From Phlyctochytrium arcticum (Eukaryota > Chytridiomycota > Chytridiomycetes > Chytridiales > Chytridiaceae), in contig JAHLKI010000006.1 in NCBI GenBank assembly GCA_025602905.1, positions 620,001 through 684,000 on the forward strand: DNA of 64,000 nucleotides. The letters run 5' to 3'. Below, one piece after another: positions 21,094-33,300 of this stretch; position 1 is the stretch's first letter; every line of letters begins with the position of its first letter. The notes under the pieces were generated by a model. The model was not told where the DNA came from. It did no database searches and saw only the letters and a list, made by a program, of their open reading frames with translations. The position numbers were made by a program, and so were the translations under genes.

Positions 21094-22582
21094 TCAGATG
21101 TAATTCTCGAAACCAGTGTAATCTTCTCCAAATTCTTCGGGTACAGAAGTGGGGAGCTTGACATCGTTGGGAACCAGCACATTGTCGACCAAGTGCATGA
21201 CCGCGTTTTCGGCTGGGAAATCAGTGAACTGTGTAAAATGTACTGATGAGTGGGGTCTCAAGTGGAAGTGTCAAAAAGCATCTCAAAATACCGCAATGGA
21301 AGCTTCACCCTCATTCATCAAAAACATCCAGTTGCGCACATCATGTTTGTCGCCGTGGCGAGTACGACCGCGACCATGTCCGCGTTGGCGAGCTTCGACG
21401 CACATTTTCTCACCCTCGAGGAACGTCTTCATGCCTATCAAAAGAGATGGAAATCATGGAATCAGCCAAACAAATCAACGCGTAAGACTTAGGACTGGCT
21501 ACTTACACATTTCCTTCTTGCCCATCATGTCACAGGTGTAGCCCAGTTCCTTGGCCATGCTGTACTCCATAATGCGCTTGAGATCCCGACGACCGTTGCA
21601 TCCACTGCTGCCCTTGTTCTTGTTGGAGTGACATTTGCAGTGTTGCGGGCAGCTGAACAGGTACATCAAGTTCTCGACACCAAGTCGTTTCCACGCGTTG
21701 TTGCTTGGGACAAACATGGTCATTTCCTTCTCGTTCACCATACGTTCAGTCATGCCAGAGCGCTCGGCAGCGGCAAGATAAGTTGAGAACATGGTAGGTA
21801 ACGCGTAAAGCATGTCCAACGCGTTGATAGGAGGCATGAGAACTCGGTCAATGGCAAAGATGCGTCCGTTCTCAGCCTTCGTATCGTGCTCTTCGACGCG
21901 TGCACGCATGTTCTATGAGCGGGAAAGCGTGAGTGAAAAGATGGAAAAGCAGTTGTCCATGGCAACATACCAGCCAAAAGTCGCCTCTAATATGGCCGAC
22001 GCGAATGACCTGGGGACGGTCCCTAAGTGTCTTCAACTTCAGACTGGTTTTGAGCAAAAGGCCCTTGTGCATATGCTCACGGTGCATATCCATGTCGGGA
22101 ATAATGTGATAGCGCAAAGCGTCACGCATGGCAGAATCAGAGCTGGTCAAGTCCGGCATATGTTCCTCCTGCAAGACAAAAAAGATGTGAGCAAAAGATT
22201 AAATATCCGACGGTGAATGCAACAGTACCATGTGCTTGATAGCTTCGTTGGTGGGAGCAAAGAGGGTCATTGTTTTGTGGCGATCCTCCAAGTCGTCTTT
22301 GAGACCACGCTCCTTCTGAAGAACTTCAACGAAACGAGTGAATCGCTTGTCACCCCGGAGACGATCGACTAATGAGAGATGAAAGGTCAGAACTGGACAA
22401 ATAATTTCAGAGTCTCCAAACGTACCAATGGTCCCTTCATTCTTGTTCAGCCCCTCGTTACGGAACGAGGTAAACGTTTGCGGACCATCATCGGTAATTT
22501 GAATAGTAGCACTCATGGGTGATGCGTGAACTCCAGAGAGGACTAGACCCGTAAAAGCGAGAAAGTTGAGAATAGACTTCAT
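21094..22582 (-). CDS. Secreted fasciclin (FAS1) domain protein
   Basis: Six exons (22582-22426, 22368-22229, 22168-21971, 21912-21507, 21434-21292, 21228-21094) give 392 residues with every phase consistent. A signal peptide is clear (MKSILNFLAFTGLVLSGVHA, cleavage near residue 20). Two FAS1 units follow. The first runs from VDRLRGDKRFTRFVEVLQ through TLFAPTNEAIKHM and LRYHIIP to GRIFAIDRVLMPP. The second runs from FSTYLAAAERSGM through MTMFVPSNNAWKRLG to NAVMHLVDNVLVP. The second is interrupted by a Cys- and Lys-rich loop (CPQHCKCHSNKNKG) and a basic His/Arg stretch. There is no C-terminal hydrophobic GPI signal, so it is probably released or wall-bound. FAS1 proteins act in cell adhesion. 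GATAAAAG at 22650-22657 on the minus strand is a plausible TATA box. Confidence 0.92.
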
Positions 22583-23298
22583 CTAGTCGGAAAAGCAAGT
22601 CTCTCGTTGATTGCGGTATTGGGCAAGAGCAGCTGGACTTTGGCCGGCCCTTTTATCGCATCAAATAAGGCAATACACAACCTACCTGACACTATGGGCT
22701 TGGGGGGAATCTGTGGAAGCGGGAATGGCGGGCTCAAAAGCCATGTTAAGGGGGAATCATGCTGAGGACTTCTCCTGCCGAAAAAAAAATTGGTGCCGGT
22801 GTGATTATGTGAGAATTGACAGCTGTCAAAATTGAGGTCGGGCACAAAACTGTTGCAAATTAAGGGACAATGGCCTCGATCAAGGCTGTCCTCTATACGC
22901 CATCCACACGGTTGGTAAAACTGGAAGTAATGACCGTGGGAAAGAGGGGTTGTGGGTCACCGCCCATGGTCATGAGGGAAATTGTGGGGTCCCCACAATG
23001 GCCTTGTTCACAATTTGCAGCGCGAAATGTTCATGTCACTGATCTTGATGCAAGCCAATGCGTTATTGGCCCTGCGAACGATGCGATTTGGGACAATTAT
23101 AAGTCATTCCAGAACGGCGTGGAGTCGTGTATGCGAATTTGATCATGTTAAGCATGAGAATCAGAATCAGTCTCTAACTTCCCAGGTATAGGTGGGAACA
23201 ATAATCTACTTCTAGTCTCGCCAACTATATTAAATGAACTGTGAATACATATGTACAATGGAAAACATATTTTTTCCATTTCTGCCACCGCGGAATAA
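22583..23298. other. Intergenic, with a 14-bp perfect palindrome
   Basis: TTGACAGCTGTCAA at 22816-22829 is a perfect palindrome, 234 nt upstream of the fasciclin start codon. It could be a site for a dimeric regulator. An open frame at 22870-23142 has no family signature. Confidence 0.5.
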
Positions 23299-25431
23299 TT
23301 ACCGATCTCGGCAACCTGGACACCACCATTTGCCGCGGGGTGCTTTGACAACTGCTACGCACATGAAATGAAACCAGTGGCCCGCAGGACAGGATTGGCC
23401 GGTAGAGCATTCTGCGAATAATAATAAAAGTCAAAATAAGCCCGATAAGAAGTGCATGAGGATATATTACCAATCATGGGAATTTCAGGGCCAATATCTT
23501 CTTTGCAAAAACAGTAGATGGATGGCTCAGGTCTAGACAAGCTTCCAGTCAGTCTGAGCGCCCATTGAATGGATTGAGGATGATGACTTACATTCTAGAT
23601 CGTTTCGCATTGTCGTAAAGCTCCATCTGAGCGCTCTCGCTAAGGGCCTGAGCAAATTCTCCCCCTTCGCTGTCCTCTTCAATGCTTTCTTCAGAAGCCA
23701 TACTCGTGACCTCACTAAGCTCACTTTCACTTCGCGACAATTTGACTCGACTAGCAGCGGTTAGAAGAGCACCACCTCGACTTGAGGCGCCTCTCCCGCG
23801 TTTGTTTGCGGTGCCTCGCCCGCGACCACGACCTCGACTACTGGGTGCGGGCGTTTCCAACTTTCGCTTCCGTGTTTCGTTCTTTACGACGATATCGAGG
23901 GGATGGATGGGAGCAGGAGAAGGGTCTTGACCATCCATTTCAAATTCTGGGGGAGTTGCCGTAGGAGAAGCTGGAGCCGTGGTATGTGTTTCGACGTGTA
24001 AGACTGTTTCCTTCGTAGAAGAGGAGCATGTATTAGGATCTTTGGCGGTTGCATTTTGACTTTGGAGGGTAGATATCACCCGGTCCGGTGAAGGCGGCGC
24101 CGTGCGTAGTTGATGAATGTCTTGCACGACAAGACGGATCTCTTGCTCGGCGGGCCGGCCGGTAGTGGAGCAATCGGTTTGGGTTGTAAGTATAACGGTG
24201 GTATCGACAATGTTGTTTTGAGCCATATTGCCTTGACTTCCGGACGCTGAATCTTCCGAAAACGAGGGTGTAGGGGCGAATGATGTAACTACGCGCCTTG
24301 GACGTCCAGGTCCCGGTCGCTTGACTTTGGAAGCGGCAGAGCAAATTGTGTTGAAGCTTTGCTTCTCAAAATCGACGGCTTCCTTCAACTTTGCGGCTTT
24401 TGGTGGACGTCCTCGCTCACGCTTACGAGGAACCGAGGTATTGTCCTTGACGCCATCTGACCGAGGATCTTGGGTACTAGGTTTTGTGGCACGCTGATTT
24501 GCCAGGGGGGCATCGTGGGATAAGGCTGGCGATGGCGGAGCGAGCCGCCCCTTGGTTGAAGACGAACCTGATGCTCGATTTGTGGACCGATCCCAAGGTG
24601 GATCGTTCAACGAGTTCTGCCGCATCTTGTCACGCGAGGAGTTGGGTTTGGTTTTTGGAAGGCTGGTTAGCCTGCTGGGAAAGTAGGATCGGGTCCCAAA
24701 GCTTGGCGTATCAAGAAGATATGCTCCTTCCCAATTTGCCTGACATTCGGAGCGGGTTCGAAGGTCCGAGATGCGTCCTGCGAGAATCAATGAGAACATT
24801 TTAATAAATTGTCCATCTTCAAAATCAATCCCAATAATTTACCGCACTCATCTGCCATTCCCATCTTGTCGCTCCAAAAATCCATGTGGTGTATTTTTTG
24901 GTCTGCACAACTTAATGCTTCAGTTGCTGTCGCGACTCGTTGCTCCGAGATCGCGTTAAGCTCTTGAACGACATGAGTCAACTTCTTGAACTCTTCAATC
25001 AGATTGGGAGCAGCAGTGGACGATAGTTGTGAGAGGAGGTTATTGATGTTATCGCAGAGGTTGGTTCTGGAGACTGATCAAATCTTGTTAAAGAAGGTCC
25101 TAAGGTAGAAAATTGACTGGGATTTTTGGCCCCACCTTCGAATGATTGCTCTATTTCTCCAAGCTATCATTTTTAAAGATCAGTACAGAGGTCGCTCTGT
25201 CTTCATGACCTTGATGTCTACCTACCTCTGTCAATTTGCGCACAACGGAGCCCGACAATGCATCCGCCGCTAAACCCCATGTTCATCAGTCTACAATTCC
25301 AAATCTTCCACTCATATACTGTGACACATACAATCCAAATAATCCTGCACAGGATCAGATGTCGAGTTAGTATAACGCGCTTCTATCGACATCCTTGGGA
25401 GCAGCCTTACATCCAAATGCGAAATGTCCAT
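23299..25431 (-). CDS. ING-family PHD-finger histone reader
   Basis: Eight exons (25431-25411, 25344-25332, 25269-25226, 25163-25136, 25073-24843, 24777-23592, 23532-23471, 23411-23299) give 565 residues. The N-terminus reads MDISHLDDYLDSADAL and then VVRKLTELGEIEQSF, the coiled-coil ING region. It is assembled from very short exons, including one of 13 nt. The middle is basic and disordered with AT-hook-like pieces (KRPGPGRPRR, SRGRGRGRG). The C-terminal PHD finger (IYCFCKED, ECSTGQSC, HWFHFMC, KWWCPGCRDR) holds all eight zinc ligands (Cys4-His-Cys3). ING proteins bind H3K4me3 and bring histone acetyltransferase or deacetylase complexes to chromatin. At 565 residues it is longer than yeast Yng1, Yng2 or Pho23 because of the middle part. 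Confidence 0.92.
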
Positions 25432-25724
25432 GAGGATTCAATATCCAAGCGGGTAGACCCAAATTCAACGGATATTTCGTCTTGCTGTCGATCTTCACTT
25501 TCAAATAATCCTGTCAAATGCTTTGCGTTGTTCTCTCTGTGCTCTCTCGTCTGCCGAATTTTTGGACGACAACCTGTCATTTAATCTTGGGTCGCGTTCG
25601 GACATGTGTCCGAACGGAGATTGGTGGTGCGGCCGAGACAAACGAACGAGGCTCATCAAGAAACAACGACTTGTAGCAGATTTCAGAGTCAGAGAAGAAT
25701 TAAAATACAGATTTATGGCACACA

Positions 25725-27292
25725 TTATTCATCTGAAGGTGAAGGAGTCTTCACCGAGGATTTCGAAAGTTTGGTTTTATAATTACGTTTGACAGCTCGC
25801 TTGTTGGCATGCGTCCTCTGATGCTAAGATCGGGTAATAACACATCAGTAAGCTTTCAACAACAAACTCAGCGGGCAGCACCCACCTCTCGCATATTATC
25901 TTGGCGGGTGAAGGCCATCCCGCAATCTACGTATGGGCAGATGTAGGGGCGCACATTCATGTGTATCCGGTTGTGCCGGGACAAATGACCGCTGGTTGAA
26001 AAGCTCTTTTGACAGCTGGACCATGAACATACGTATCGCTTGGCTTGCTGCTTGAACGCCTCGACATCAGGGCTGACTGGGCTGGCAGGCAGGGCGGTGG
26101 ACTCTTCCCCATCGTGTGGTGAGGCGCTTGAGGATACGTTGAGGGGGCTGGTGGATTGACTTGCTGCGCGTTGGCTGCGCAGCCAGGTCTCGTCGGTCTG
26201 CACGGGCTTATTTTCAGATGCTACACCAAATTCATCTGGAGTCGAGAGTGCCCTGAGGTTGTGGACCAAGGTCGCCCACCCACTGGATTGTTGCGGTTCG
26301 TGTGCCCGCGGAGAGGCCTCCGGTTCAGGTGCACGTGGCCGTGAATGCGGACTCCTGTCAGTGATGCGAGTGGATCGTCTGCGTGGGGGTTCCTGAATAA
26401 CAGACGCAGAATGCCGTCTCGCGTGTTGGGAACGTGGGGCTTGACACACTGATGTTTGCCCAGAGGTGGAGAGTCTGATGGTAGTGTCAGTCAGGATACA
26501 TCTGTTAATGTATCATTGTTCGTTGACTTACCGACGCTGTAACGATTCAAACTGAAGCGGAAAGGAAGCGGCGTTCGGCGCAGCAGCAGTGGTGATCATG
26601 TTGTTTTGATTGTTTTGCATGCACTGCGGTTGGTGAAACTGTGATGATGCAGAGTCTGGATAAATGTACTGTCTTGTTTCCGGTGGCAGGTTCGCAGAAC
26701 CGTCAAAAGCCCGGGATGGTTGGAAGGGACTCCTCACCAAGCCATGCCAGCTGTGTCCCCCATGAGTAGAGATGGCTGGGTGCGAAAGAGTGATTGGCAT
26801 GTAGCGATCGTTTGGGTCTTCATGCGCTGCTGCCTGATGCATATGTCTTGAGCGAGGTTCCTCATGTCTCGGTTCTTCCATCACAATATGATGCTCGGTG
26901 CTCGGTGAAAACAAATAAGCATCCTCTTCAGTAGTCCAGGCTGAAGCCGAATCAGGAGCAAACGTGTCGACAAGCTCATTGACCAGCCGTGAGGGGTCAG
27001 ATGAAGGACCCGGTCTTTTACTTGGGGAATCTTGCCGCTCGTCTGGTCCAGAGGTCAGTGTTGAATTGGAACTGGAGTACGCGCTCGAAACTGTGGAGTT
27101 GGTTACCGGAGATCTATGTCGAGACGCGTCGGACGGAGAAGGGATGGCTACCCGAAGCGTTTGCTTGCTAGTCGTTCCTTCCCTGTTTTGGTGATCTCCG
27201 ATGACTTGGCTTTCGCAAGCCTCGTCCGTTACAGTGTCCGAGCCGCTCGACCTTGGCCCGTGGGAGTTTTCCTCCGTGTCAACGGCAGACAT
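25725..27292 (-). CDS. C2H2 zinc-finger transcription factor
   Basis: Three exons (27292-26532, 26474-25886, 25823-25725) give 482 residues. The start is the ATG at 27292; a TTG lies directly before it in frame. About 390 residues are disordered and Ser/Pro/Gln/His-rich. Two adjacent C2H2 fingers close the protein: YVCSWSSCQKSFSTSGHL with SRHNRIH, then YICPYVDCGMAFTRQDNM with the final His pair (HQRTH) supplied by the last exon after a 62-nt intron. A basic tail (KRAVKRNYKTKLSK) follows. The CxxxxC spacing and TRQDNM resemble fungal stress and development regulators of the Msn2/Seb1 kind, but no ortholog can be assigned. It lies 293 bp from the start of the ING gene on the same strand. Confidence 0.9.
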
Positions 27293-27911
27293 CAACCTTT
27301 TTTTTTGTCACCGACCAATCAATTATGTGGGGGTGGGGGCCTGGCGTGCCGTTAAATGCAAATGGTTTATGTCCAGAATTCTTGGTTCTGAATACTCGGA
27401 GGGTAATATTGACAAGTGACCCCAAGGCCCCGAGTCTGGTTTCCTACTAACGTTGCGGGCTACGGTTTTAGGCTCTTTTCTTGACTATGTGGGTGCCAAG
27501 GTACAAAGTTTCTTGGCCGGTGCGAGTGCAAGTTTGGAGTACGGGAGCTGGGAGCCATCAAAGATGCCTTTTGGAAGTAGTTATCACCAGATGCAGCTAG
27601 CTCCGCGCTGACCGAGCGAGGACAAATCGACTTCCACATTTGACCAACAACCCTGATGGCAGTAGAGCCCCTGTTTGCGCCGTTCGGGCTCTACCATCAA
27701 TTATTTTCTCATAACGTTGGCGCAATTGCACACACTGTAATCATTGGTAATAGATTCTGCCTGCTGTTCGCGGGAGAAATGTGTTCGACCTCAAAGTACA
27801 ATATTCAAAAATCAAAATTCATAGACAATCGATATGGAAAAAAAGGATATATGTAAGGAATCAAAACTCCTTCTGTACAAAATAGAATGCATAAACAGCT
27901 TATACATTTGC
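27293..27911. other. Intergenic, nothing recognised
   Basis: This is promoter side of the zinc-finger gene and 3' flank of the sulfite oxidase gene. No RNA gene or repeat was noted. A T8 tract lies directly before the zinc-finger start codon. Confidence 0.45.
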
Positions 27912-29945
27912 TCATCGCCCCACCGACTCTTCCGTCTTTTCAGTTTGCATCACCAAAATTGGAACGCGGTGCCATGCATTCACTAGGACACCCCGCTGGT
28001 TCCAAATGCCCATCATACCTTCCGGCTGCGAGTTGTAACTATCGTCAACGGCCTTGCAGATAACTTCCACTTGTCCTCCGTTGGATTTAATTTCCTCCGA
28101 AACTGGTAATCGCACATCCCACTGAGCCCATGCCCATCGCGAGCCTGTATCGGACAGCTTCGCGTCCTGCCAAGTCTGACCGCCGTCAATGGAAACATCG
28201 ACACGGACGATGCGGCGTCCGCCACCAGAAACTGCGTAGCCTTTTACCGCCAGGGTATTGTCTTTGTCCAGAGTGACTTGCTCGTTCTTGAGAGGGTGTA
28301 AAATGGCTGATTGGATAGGAAGTTCTTGAATAGACGTCGCCTTCTCATAATCTTCAGCTGTCACGTTTTGAACTGAGGGATTAAAACCTTTGTAGTCTTT
28401 GCGTTGCCAGTGCGAAGTCGACTCTTCATCCGAAAGGGTGATGCGGTCACACCATTTGACGGATCTTGCGGCTACATGGCCAGGTACTACTACGCGAATG
28501 GGTGCGCCGTGGTCAGCCGGAATGGGCTCTCCGTTCATTTCGTAGGCTAGGATAACGTCTCCCTCTTGTGACAATGCCTTTCGTACAGGGATAGAAGCGC
28601 CATAGCCTTCAGAGCCGTGAAATTGAACATGCTGTACATCCTCGTCCAGTCCTTGTGCAAGTTTGTCGGTATCATAACCAGAACGGGCGAGAACATCCCG
28701 CAGCCGAGCACCACTCCAAACAGCCGTGCTAATGGCGCCTTGTTCCCACTGCAAACCCTTGACAGGCTTGACTTCATGCATTTCCTTTCGCCGATTTCCA
28801 GCGCACTGAAGGGTGACTGTCACATCCACCTTCGGGTATTCATTCCTGAGTTGGTCCAAGCTGAGTTCAGCATCCGCCTCGGGTCCTTCCACTTCCAAGC
28901 GGAATGCAGCTTCATCCACCTTTGGAACTGGCAAGTGGTTTCGAACAAAGAATTTCTCATTGGGAGTGATGAGCCCTTTTTGAAGCTCAGTAGCGGGGGT
29001 TTCTGCATTACAAGGGCAGGCGGCACGTACAATTAGGGAAGGGTCTCGCTTGGGGTCATTAGCAAACAATCCTGCCAGCGCCTTCTTGTCATCAGCTTCT
29101 TGTTTGGCCACTTCAATGCGCTCCGCCTCATTTCTTGGTGGGACGAGGTCTCCAATTCGATACGTCTCGAGTAATTCGCGAGTTTCTTTGGATTGATGGA
29201 TGGCAAAAACAGCCCAAAAGGGGTCGATGCTGCGGCCAGCCGCAAGCAAAATCCGTTCACCACCAGGATGAATGTTGACAAACTCGGTGATATCGTAGAC
29301 ACCTTGGTCATGAATGACCCAGATGCCCTTTTCTCGCGAGTTGTGCTTTGACACCTCACGTCGGGTATATGCAGGGCGTTCGGAAACCTTTGGTGGCTCT
29401 CCTCCTGTTGAGGTAGCAGCCGAGATGCTGTTGTTCTTGTTGGAGGACTGATCTTCCTTATTGTTGGCTTGTAGCTGTCCATTGCTAGTGTCGTCAGACT
29501 CATTTTGATCCTGTTTCTTTCCTTTTGATGGAGCTGTAGACTCCTCCTTCTTGGTCCATTCCTCCTTGACTCGGGACAGTAGCGACGAAGGGGAACCGAC
29601 ATCTCCGCTTTCCAGGCTGCCAAACTTGTCGAAGTCTCGCAAAATCATTCGACCGTCCGAGTACAGTTCTCGCCCCTGCACCATCCACCATCCTACCGCT
29701 GCCAGAAGAGCTCCAGCGACCGCAACGGAACGGGCGGAACTTGTGAAACCCTTTGGACCAGCGGGAGGGGGGGTAAACTGTGGTGGTGGCGGAGGAGTAG
29801 GAGATCTTGAGGAATAGAAGCGATGGGTATGAGAAGTTGTAAAGGCAGAAGGGCAGCGGGGTATGGAGGGGGGAGCAAGCGGCGGCGTGACAGGACACCG
29901 AGACGACTGTGTCAAAGTCTTGCAAAAGACTTTCCTCAACACCAT
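27912..29945 (-). CDS. Sulfite oxidase with N-terminal cytochrome b5, mitochondrial
   Basis: Single exon, 677 residues. The N-terminus is basic and hydroxylated (MVLRKVFCKTLTQSSR) as in mitochondrial presequences. It is followed by a membrane-like stretch (SVAVAGALLAAVGWWMV, about residues 73-90), as in intermembrane-space sorting signals. A cytochrome b5 domain comes next with the haem ligand in IHPGGERILLAAG. The molybdopterin domain follows, with the molybdenum-ligating Cys in VTLQCAGNRR, and the C-terminal dimerisation domain ends near GVLVNAWHRVPI. The layout equals animal sulfite oxidase and oxidises sulfite to sulfate with electrons passed to cytochrome c. Absence of an FAD domain rules out nitrate reductase. 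An Asn/Gln/Ser-rich linker of about 80 residues separates the membrane stretch from the b5 domain. Confidence 0.95.
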   Translation of the reverse strand: MVLRKVFCKTLTQSSRCPVTPPLAPPSIPRCPSAFTTSHTHRFYSSRSPTPPPPPQFTPPPAGPKGFTSSARSVAVAGALLAAVGWWMVQGRELYSDGRMILRDFDKFGSLESGDVGSPSSLLSRVKEEWTKKEESTAPSKGKKQDQNESDDTSNGQLQANNKEDQSSNKNNSISAATSTGGEPPKVSERPAYTRREVSKHNSREKGIWVIHDQGVYDITEFVNIHPGGERILLAAGRSIDPFWAVFAIHQSKETRELLETYRIGDLVPPRNEAERIEVAKQEADDKKALAGLFANDPKRDPSLIVRAACPCNAETPATELQKGLITPNEKFFVRNHLPVPKVDEAAFRLEVEGPEADAELSLDQLRNEYPKVDVTVTLQCAGNRRKEMHEVKPVKGLQWEQGAISTAVWSGARLRDVLARSGYDTDKLAQGLDEDVQHVQFHGSEGYGASIPVRKALSQEGDVILAYEMNGEPIPADHGAPIRVVVPGHVAARSVKWCDRITLSDEESTSHWQRKDYKGFNPSVQNVTAEDYEKATSIQELPIQSAILHPLKNEQVTLDKDNTLAVKGYAVSGGGRRIVRVDVSIDGGQTWQDAKLSDTGSRWAWAQWDVRLPVSEEIKSNGGQVEVICKAVDDSYNSQPEGMMGIWNQRGVLVNAWHRVPILVMQTEKTEESVGR

Positions 29946-30324
29946 GGCGCAACTTCTAAAGGTCTGGGCTAATGTTCCTATATGATTCTTGGTGGGATAG
30001 GTTGTGTCTTCAACGTTGGATGTCGAGTAGAAAAGAAATGTTCGAGGTGGAAATGGGGAAATTGAACGCAGTTGCTCAGCTCCGAAAGGGAGTGTGGGGT
30101 ATGCGGCGCAGCGGGCCCTGATTGGCTGGGGATGATGATCACGCTGTGGGGTAAAAGCCGGGGAATTGTGGGGTACTGTGGGGCTTTGGGTAGGTTGCGA
30201 AAAAGAAAAGATACAAGAATGTATATATGCAAGAGCAGAGAGGCAAGAAGCATGTACAGTGGGAAATGTCTAATCAGGGGTTGCAGTAGTGGTATGGGAA
30301 ATAAATATGCAAAATTGGGTGGGG
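29946..30324. other. Short intergenic region between two minus-strand genes
   Basis: This is 5' flank of the sulfite oxidase gene and 3' flank of the formin gene. No motif was recognised. Confidence 0.45.
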
Positions 30325-33300
30325 CTAATCGACAATAACAATGTCTTGTTCGTCACTCGTACACGGTGAGGCCCCACTAGTACGGCTCTGGTCAGCATCA
30401 GATGGCGCATAGTCCAGACTGCAGTCCGCTTTGGCGTCCGTGTCGTCGTCCCCAGTGTCCTCCTCAACCCAGACTTCGGATCCGCGCCGAAGACCAGATC
30501 CAGGATTCGGTTGCAGCTTGGCCGCGTCGCTTACGCTCGGCAAATCAATAGTACTCTCTGACCAATCGCGCTCAGTTTCCCCCGAGGTGTCAATTTCCGT
30601 ATCAGCAAGGGGTGAATCGGAAAAGTCGTGAGCGTCCTCGTTGTCACTGTCGTAGGCAAGCTCCTCATGCGACTCAAGTAAGGGGGAACGTATCGCAGGT
30701 TCAGGAGCTAGAACAGGCGGATCAAGAAGCGCCATCGACAAGCGGTGATACAGCCTAGCGGCTTCAACGCGCTTGCTGTCATCAATAACAACTGGCTCGG
30801 GAGATGTTGGCGTGTTCTCCGAGATGGGAGAGAATGTATCTGATGCCAGCTCCGTCACAGCTGAATTGAGCGACGTTGTCGAATTGTCGGTCGACTCTTC
30901 TTGCAAACTCCGGCCGGCGAGTGACAATTCTTCTTCTTGAACTTCTGGTTGTCCTTCGCCATCAGTCGTCAAATCTTGAGCGGGGTCCTGCGGAAAACTC
31001 ATGGCTAAAAGCTCGGCAATGTTTTTCGCAGCCGCTGCAGATCCTGCGCCAGAGGTAGTTGCCACTTGTCCCGCAGCGGCATCCATTTCCCATTGCCCAA
31101 TCATTTCACTCTGCGCCAACGCCTCGGCTTCTGCAGCCGCAATACGGGCTGCTTCGTCCTGTTCATTGCTAGGAATCGTCGTTCCCACGTCACGCTCAGC
31201 CATTTTGAGAGCCACAGCCGCTTCCCGTTGACGCACGCGTTCCCGTGCTTCTTCCTCCAACCGCCGGAGTCGCATTTCTTTCCGCTCCTTGACATCCTGC
31301 TCTCGGCGCTTTCGCCGCTCTTCATTCTCCTTTCGCTGCCGATTATCTATCACGCCTTCCTCAAATGACCTAAAGAATAGATCCAGCGTCACAAAGACAT
31401 GGGTAGGTTGTCGCAGCGCTTTCCCACCACGGACAGGTGTGACCGTGCCAAATTCAACATAGGCGGTCAGATCTTCCCCAAAGTACCGACCCAGGTGGCT
31501 CCATCCTTCCTTGAATTCATCAATGGCAATGTACAAGTCCGCCATAAGCCCTTTCGCGCGGCCCAAAAATGGGTAAAGGACTTCGTCCACATAGTCTATC
31601 ATGAGGGGCTCGGACGAAAAGCTGTGCGCCTCCAAGCGCGCGATGGTCGTCTCCATGTTGCGTATCTGCTGCGCCATATCCCGCATATCATAATGCCGGA
31701 TTTTGCGTAAAAGCGAAAAGTCAGAGGGTATATCCAAAACCTAAAACATGAACGTTCAGTACAATCGAACATATCGAAATATTTGAAAAGAGGTTGAAGC
31801 TTACATCAGGGCGAGACCGAGCAACCATATCTACCAAAAAGCTCATCAGACTCCATTTTCCATCGGCACTCTTGACTTCTTGCAAACGGGCCAGCCCGTC
31901 CACCTTCACTCCCAGTGCTCTGGCCTCCTTTCCCATCCAAGGCCGAAATCCTCCCGCACTACGCCCATTCGAATAATCGTAATTCGTTAGATTTCCAAGC
32001 TCAAGAACTGTGCGAAGTACGACTTTTAATTTATCACTTTGTCGGATGGCTTCGCAAACAAACACACAATTGCGGAGTTTTGTTTTCAATTCGTTGATTT
32101 CGGGTTCAATCGTCCACGAAAGTAAAAACGCCGAAATAAGTTCATTCACATCAGATGTTTGCGCCAACTCCAACATAAATTGCTCGGCAGGAGCCAAAGG
32201 TGGTGCATTCTCCTTCGGAGGGCTGGCCACGTGCATTCGCAACATGGCCTTCTCTTCCTCTGTCGGCGCAACTTTTTGCAAAGACAAGGCATCATCCGCC
32301 ATCAACAAATTCTTGTTCATCGTCCGCAACGCAGTCAGAATTTGGTCTGTTCCCAAGCCTCGCCTAGTGAATCGTGAGAGGCCGATAGAGACGTTATTAG
32401 CACGTCGCAGATCCAAAAGATTGGTGAATTGGGTTCGTTGCACTAATTTCGGTTGCGATTTCGCTGGGTTGTCTTTGTCGGTAGGCACAATGCAGAAAAG
32501 TTCTTCAAACCGCTGTACGTCCAACTGGACAAAACCATCGCCGGTTTCGTCCGCATTTTGACCAGATGGCTGAGACTTGAGTTCCTTCCAGATGGAGCCT
32601 TCGACATCTTTGATTTCATCCCAGTGGACTCGAGCGCGTATACGCGGCTTATCACTGTGCTCAGCAGCGGAGGTTGGAGAATCACCGCTGTCGGCAGGAG
32701 ATTTGTTGGGTCCAGGTGGGGCTGGTGGGGGTGGAGGTGGTGGTGGGGGAGGAGGCGGCGGCGGCGGCGGCGGGGGCGGTGGTGGTGGCGGCGGTGAAGG
32801 CGATGGGGGAGGTAGGGATTCAGCAATAGGCGGAGAGGATTGTTGTAGCTCTATTGGATTGGATGGGTCATTGATGGTGGGAATTTCTCGTCGTTCAGGG
32901 TCTTCAGTTGTTTCACTCTCGTCGTGATTCTTGTTGTGAATCTCAGAGATCAAGATATTCCCTTTGTGTTCCGTCGATTGGCTAAATGTTTCCTCTCCAG
33001 TCTCAGCAAAGAATGAAGTCATGGGTTTGGAAGATTTTCGTTCCGGGACTTCAGGACTCGATTTGCCACTCGATGCTAAACTTGGAAGCCGCTTCAAAGG
33101 CTGCGTTTCGTCCTCTACCCGGGTCGGGCTCGTAGCCACTTCAACGGCTAGAGCTTGTAATTGTCCCATTAGATTGTCCAAACTCCTGTCGTTGCCAGAC
33201 TTTTCAGCTGGCATCCCCGATTTAGAGGACAAGATCTTCTCGCTGCCAGCCTTTGCCCTCTGTGCGGGTTGAGCTGCCTGGGACGGTTCATGATACAAAC

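Noticed and set aside
22870..23142. Plus-strand 90-codon frame in the fasciclin upstream region
   Set aside because: No domain, and it overlaps sequence expected to be promoter.
32715..32810. GGC/GGT tract as a simple-sequence repeat of its own
   Set aside because: On the coding (minus) strand it encodes the FH1 polyproline run of the formin.
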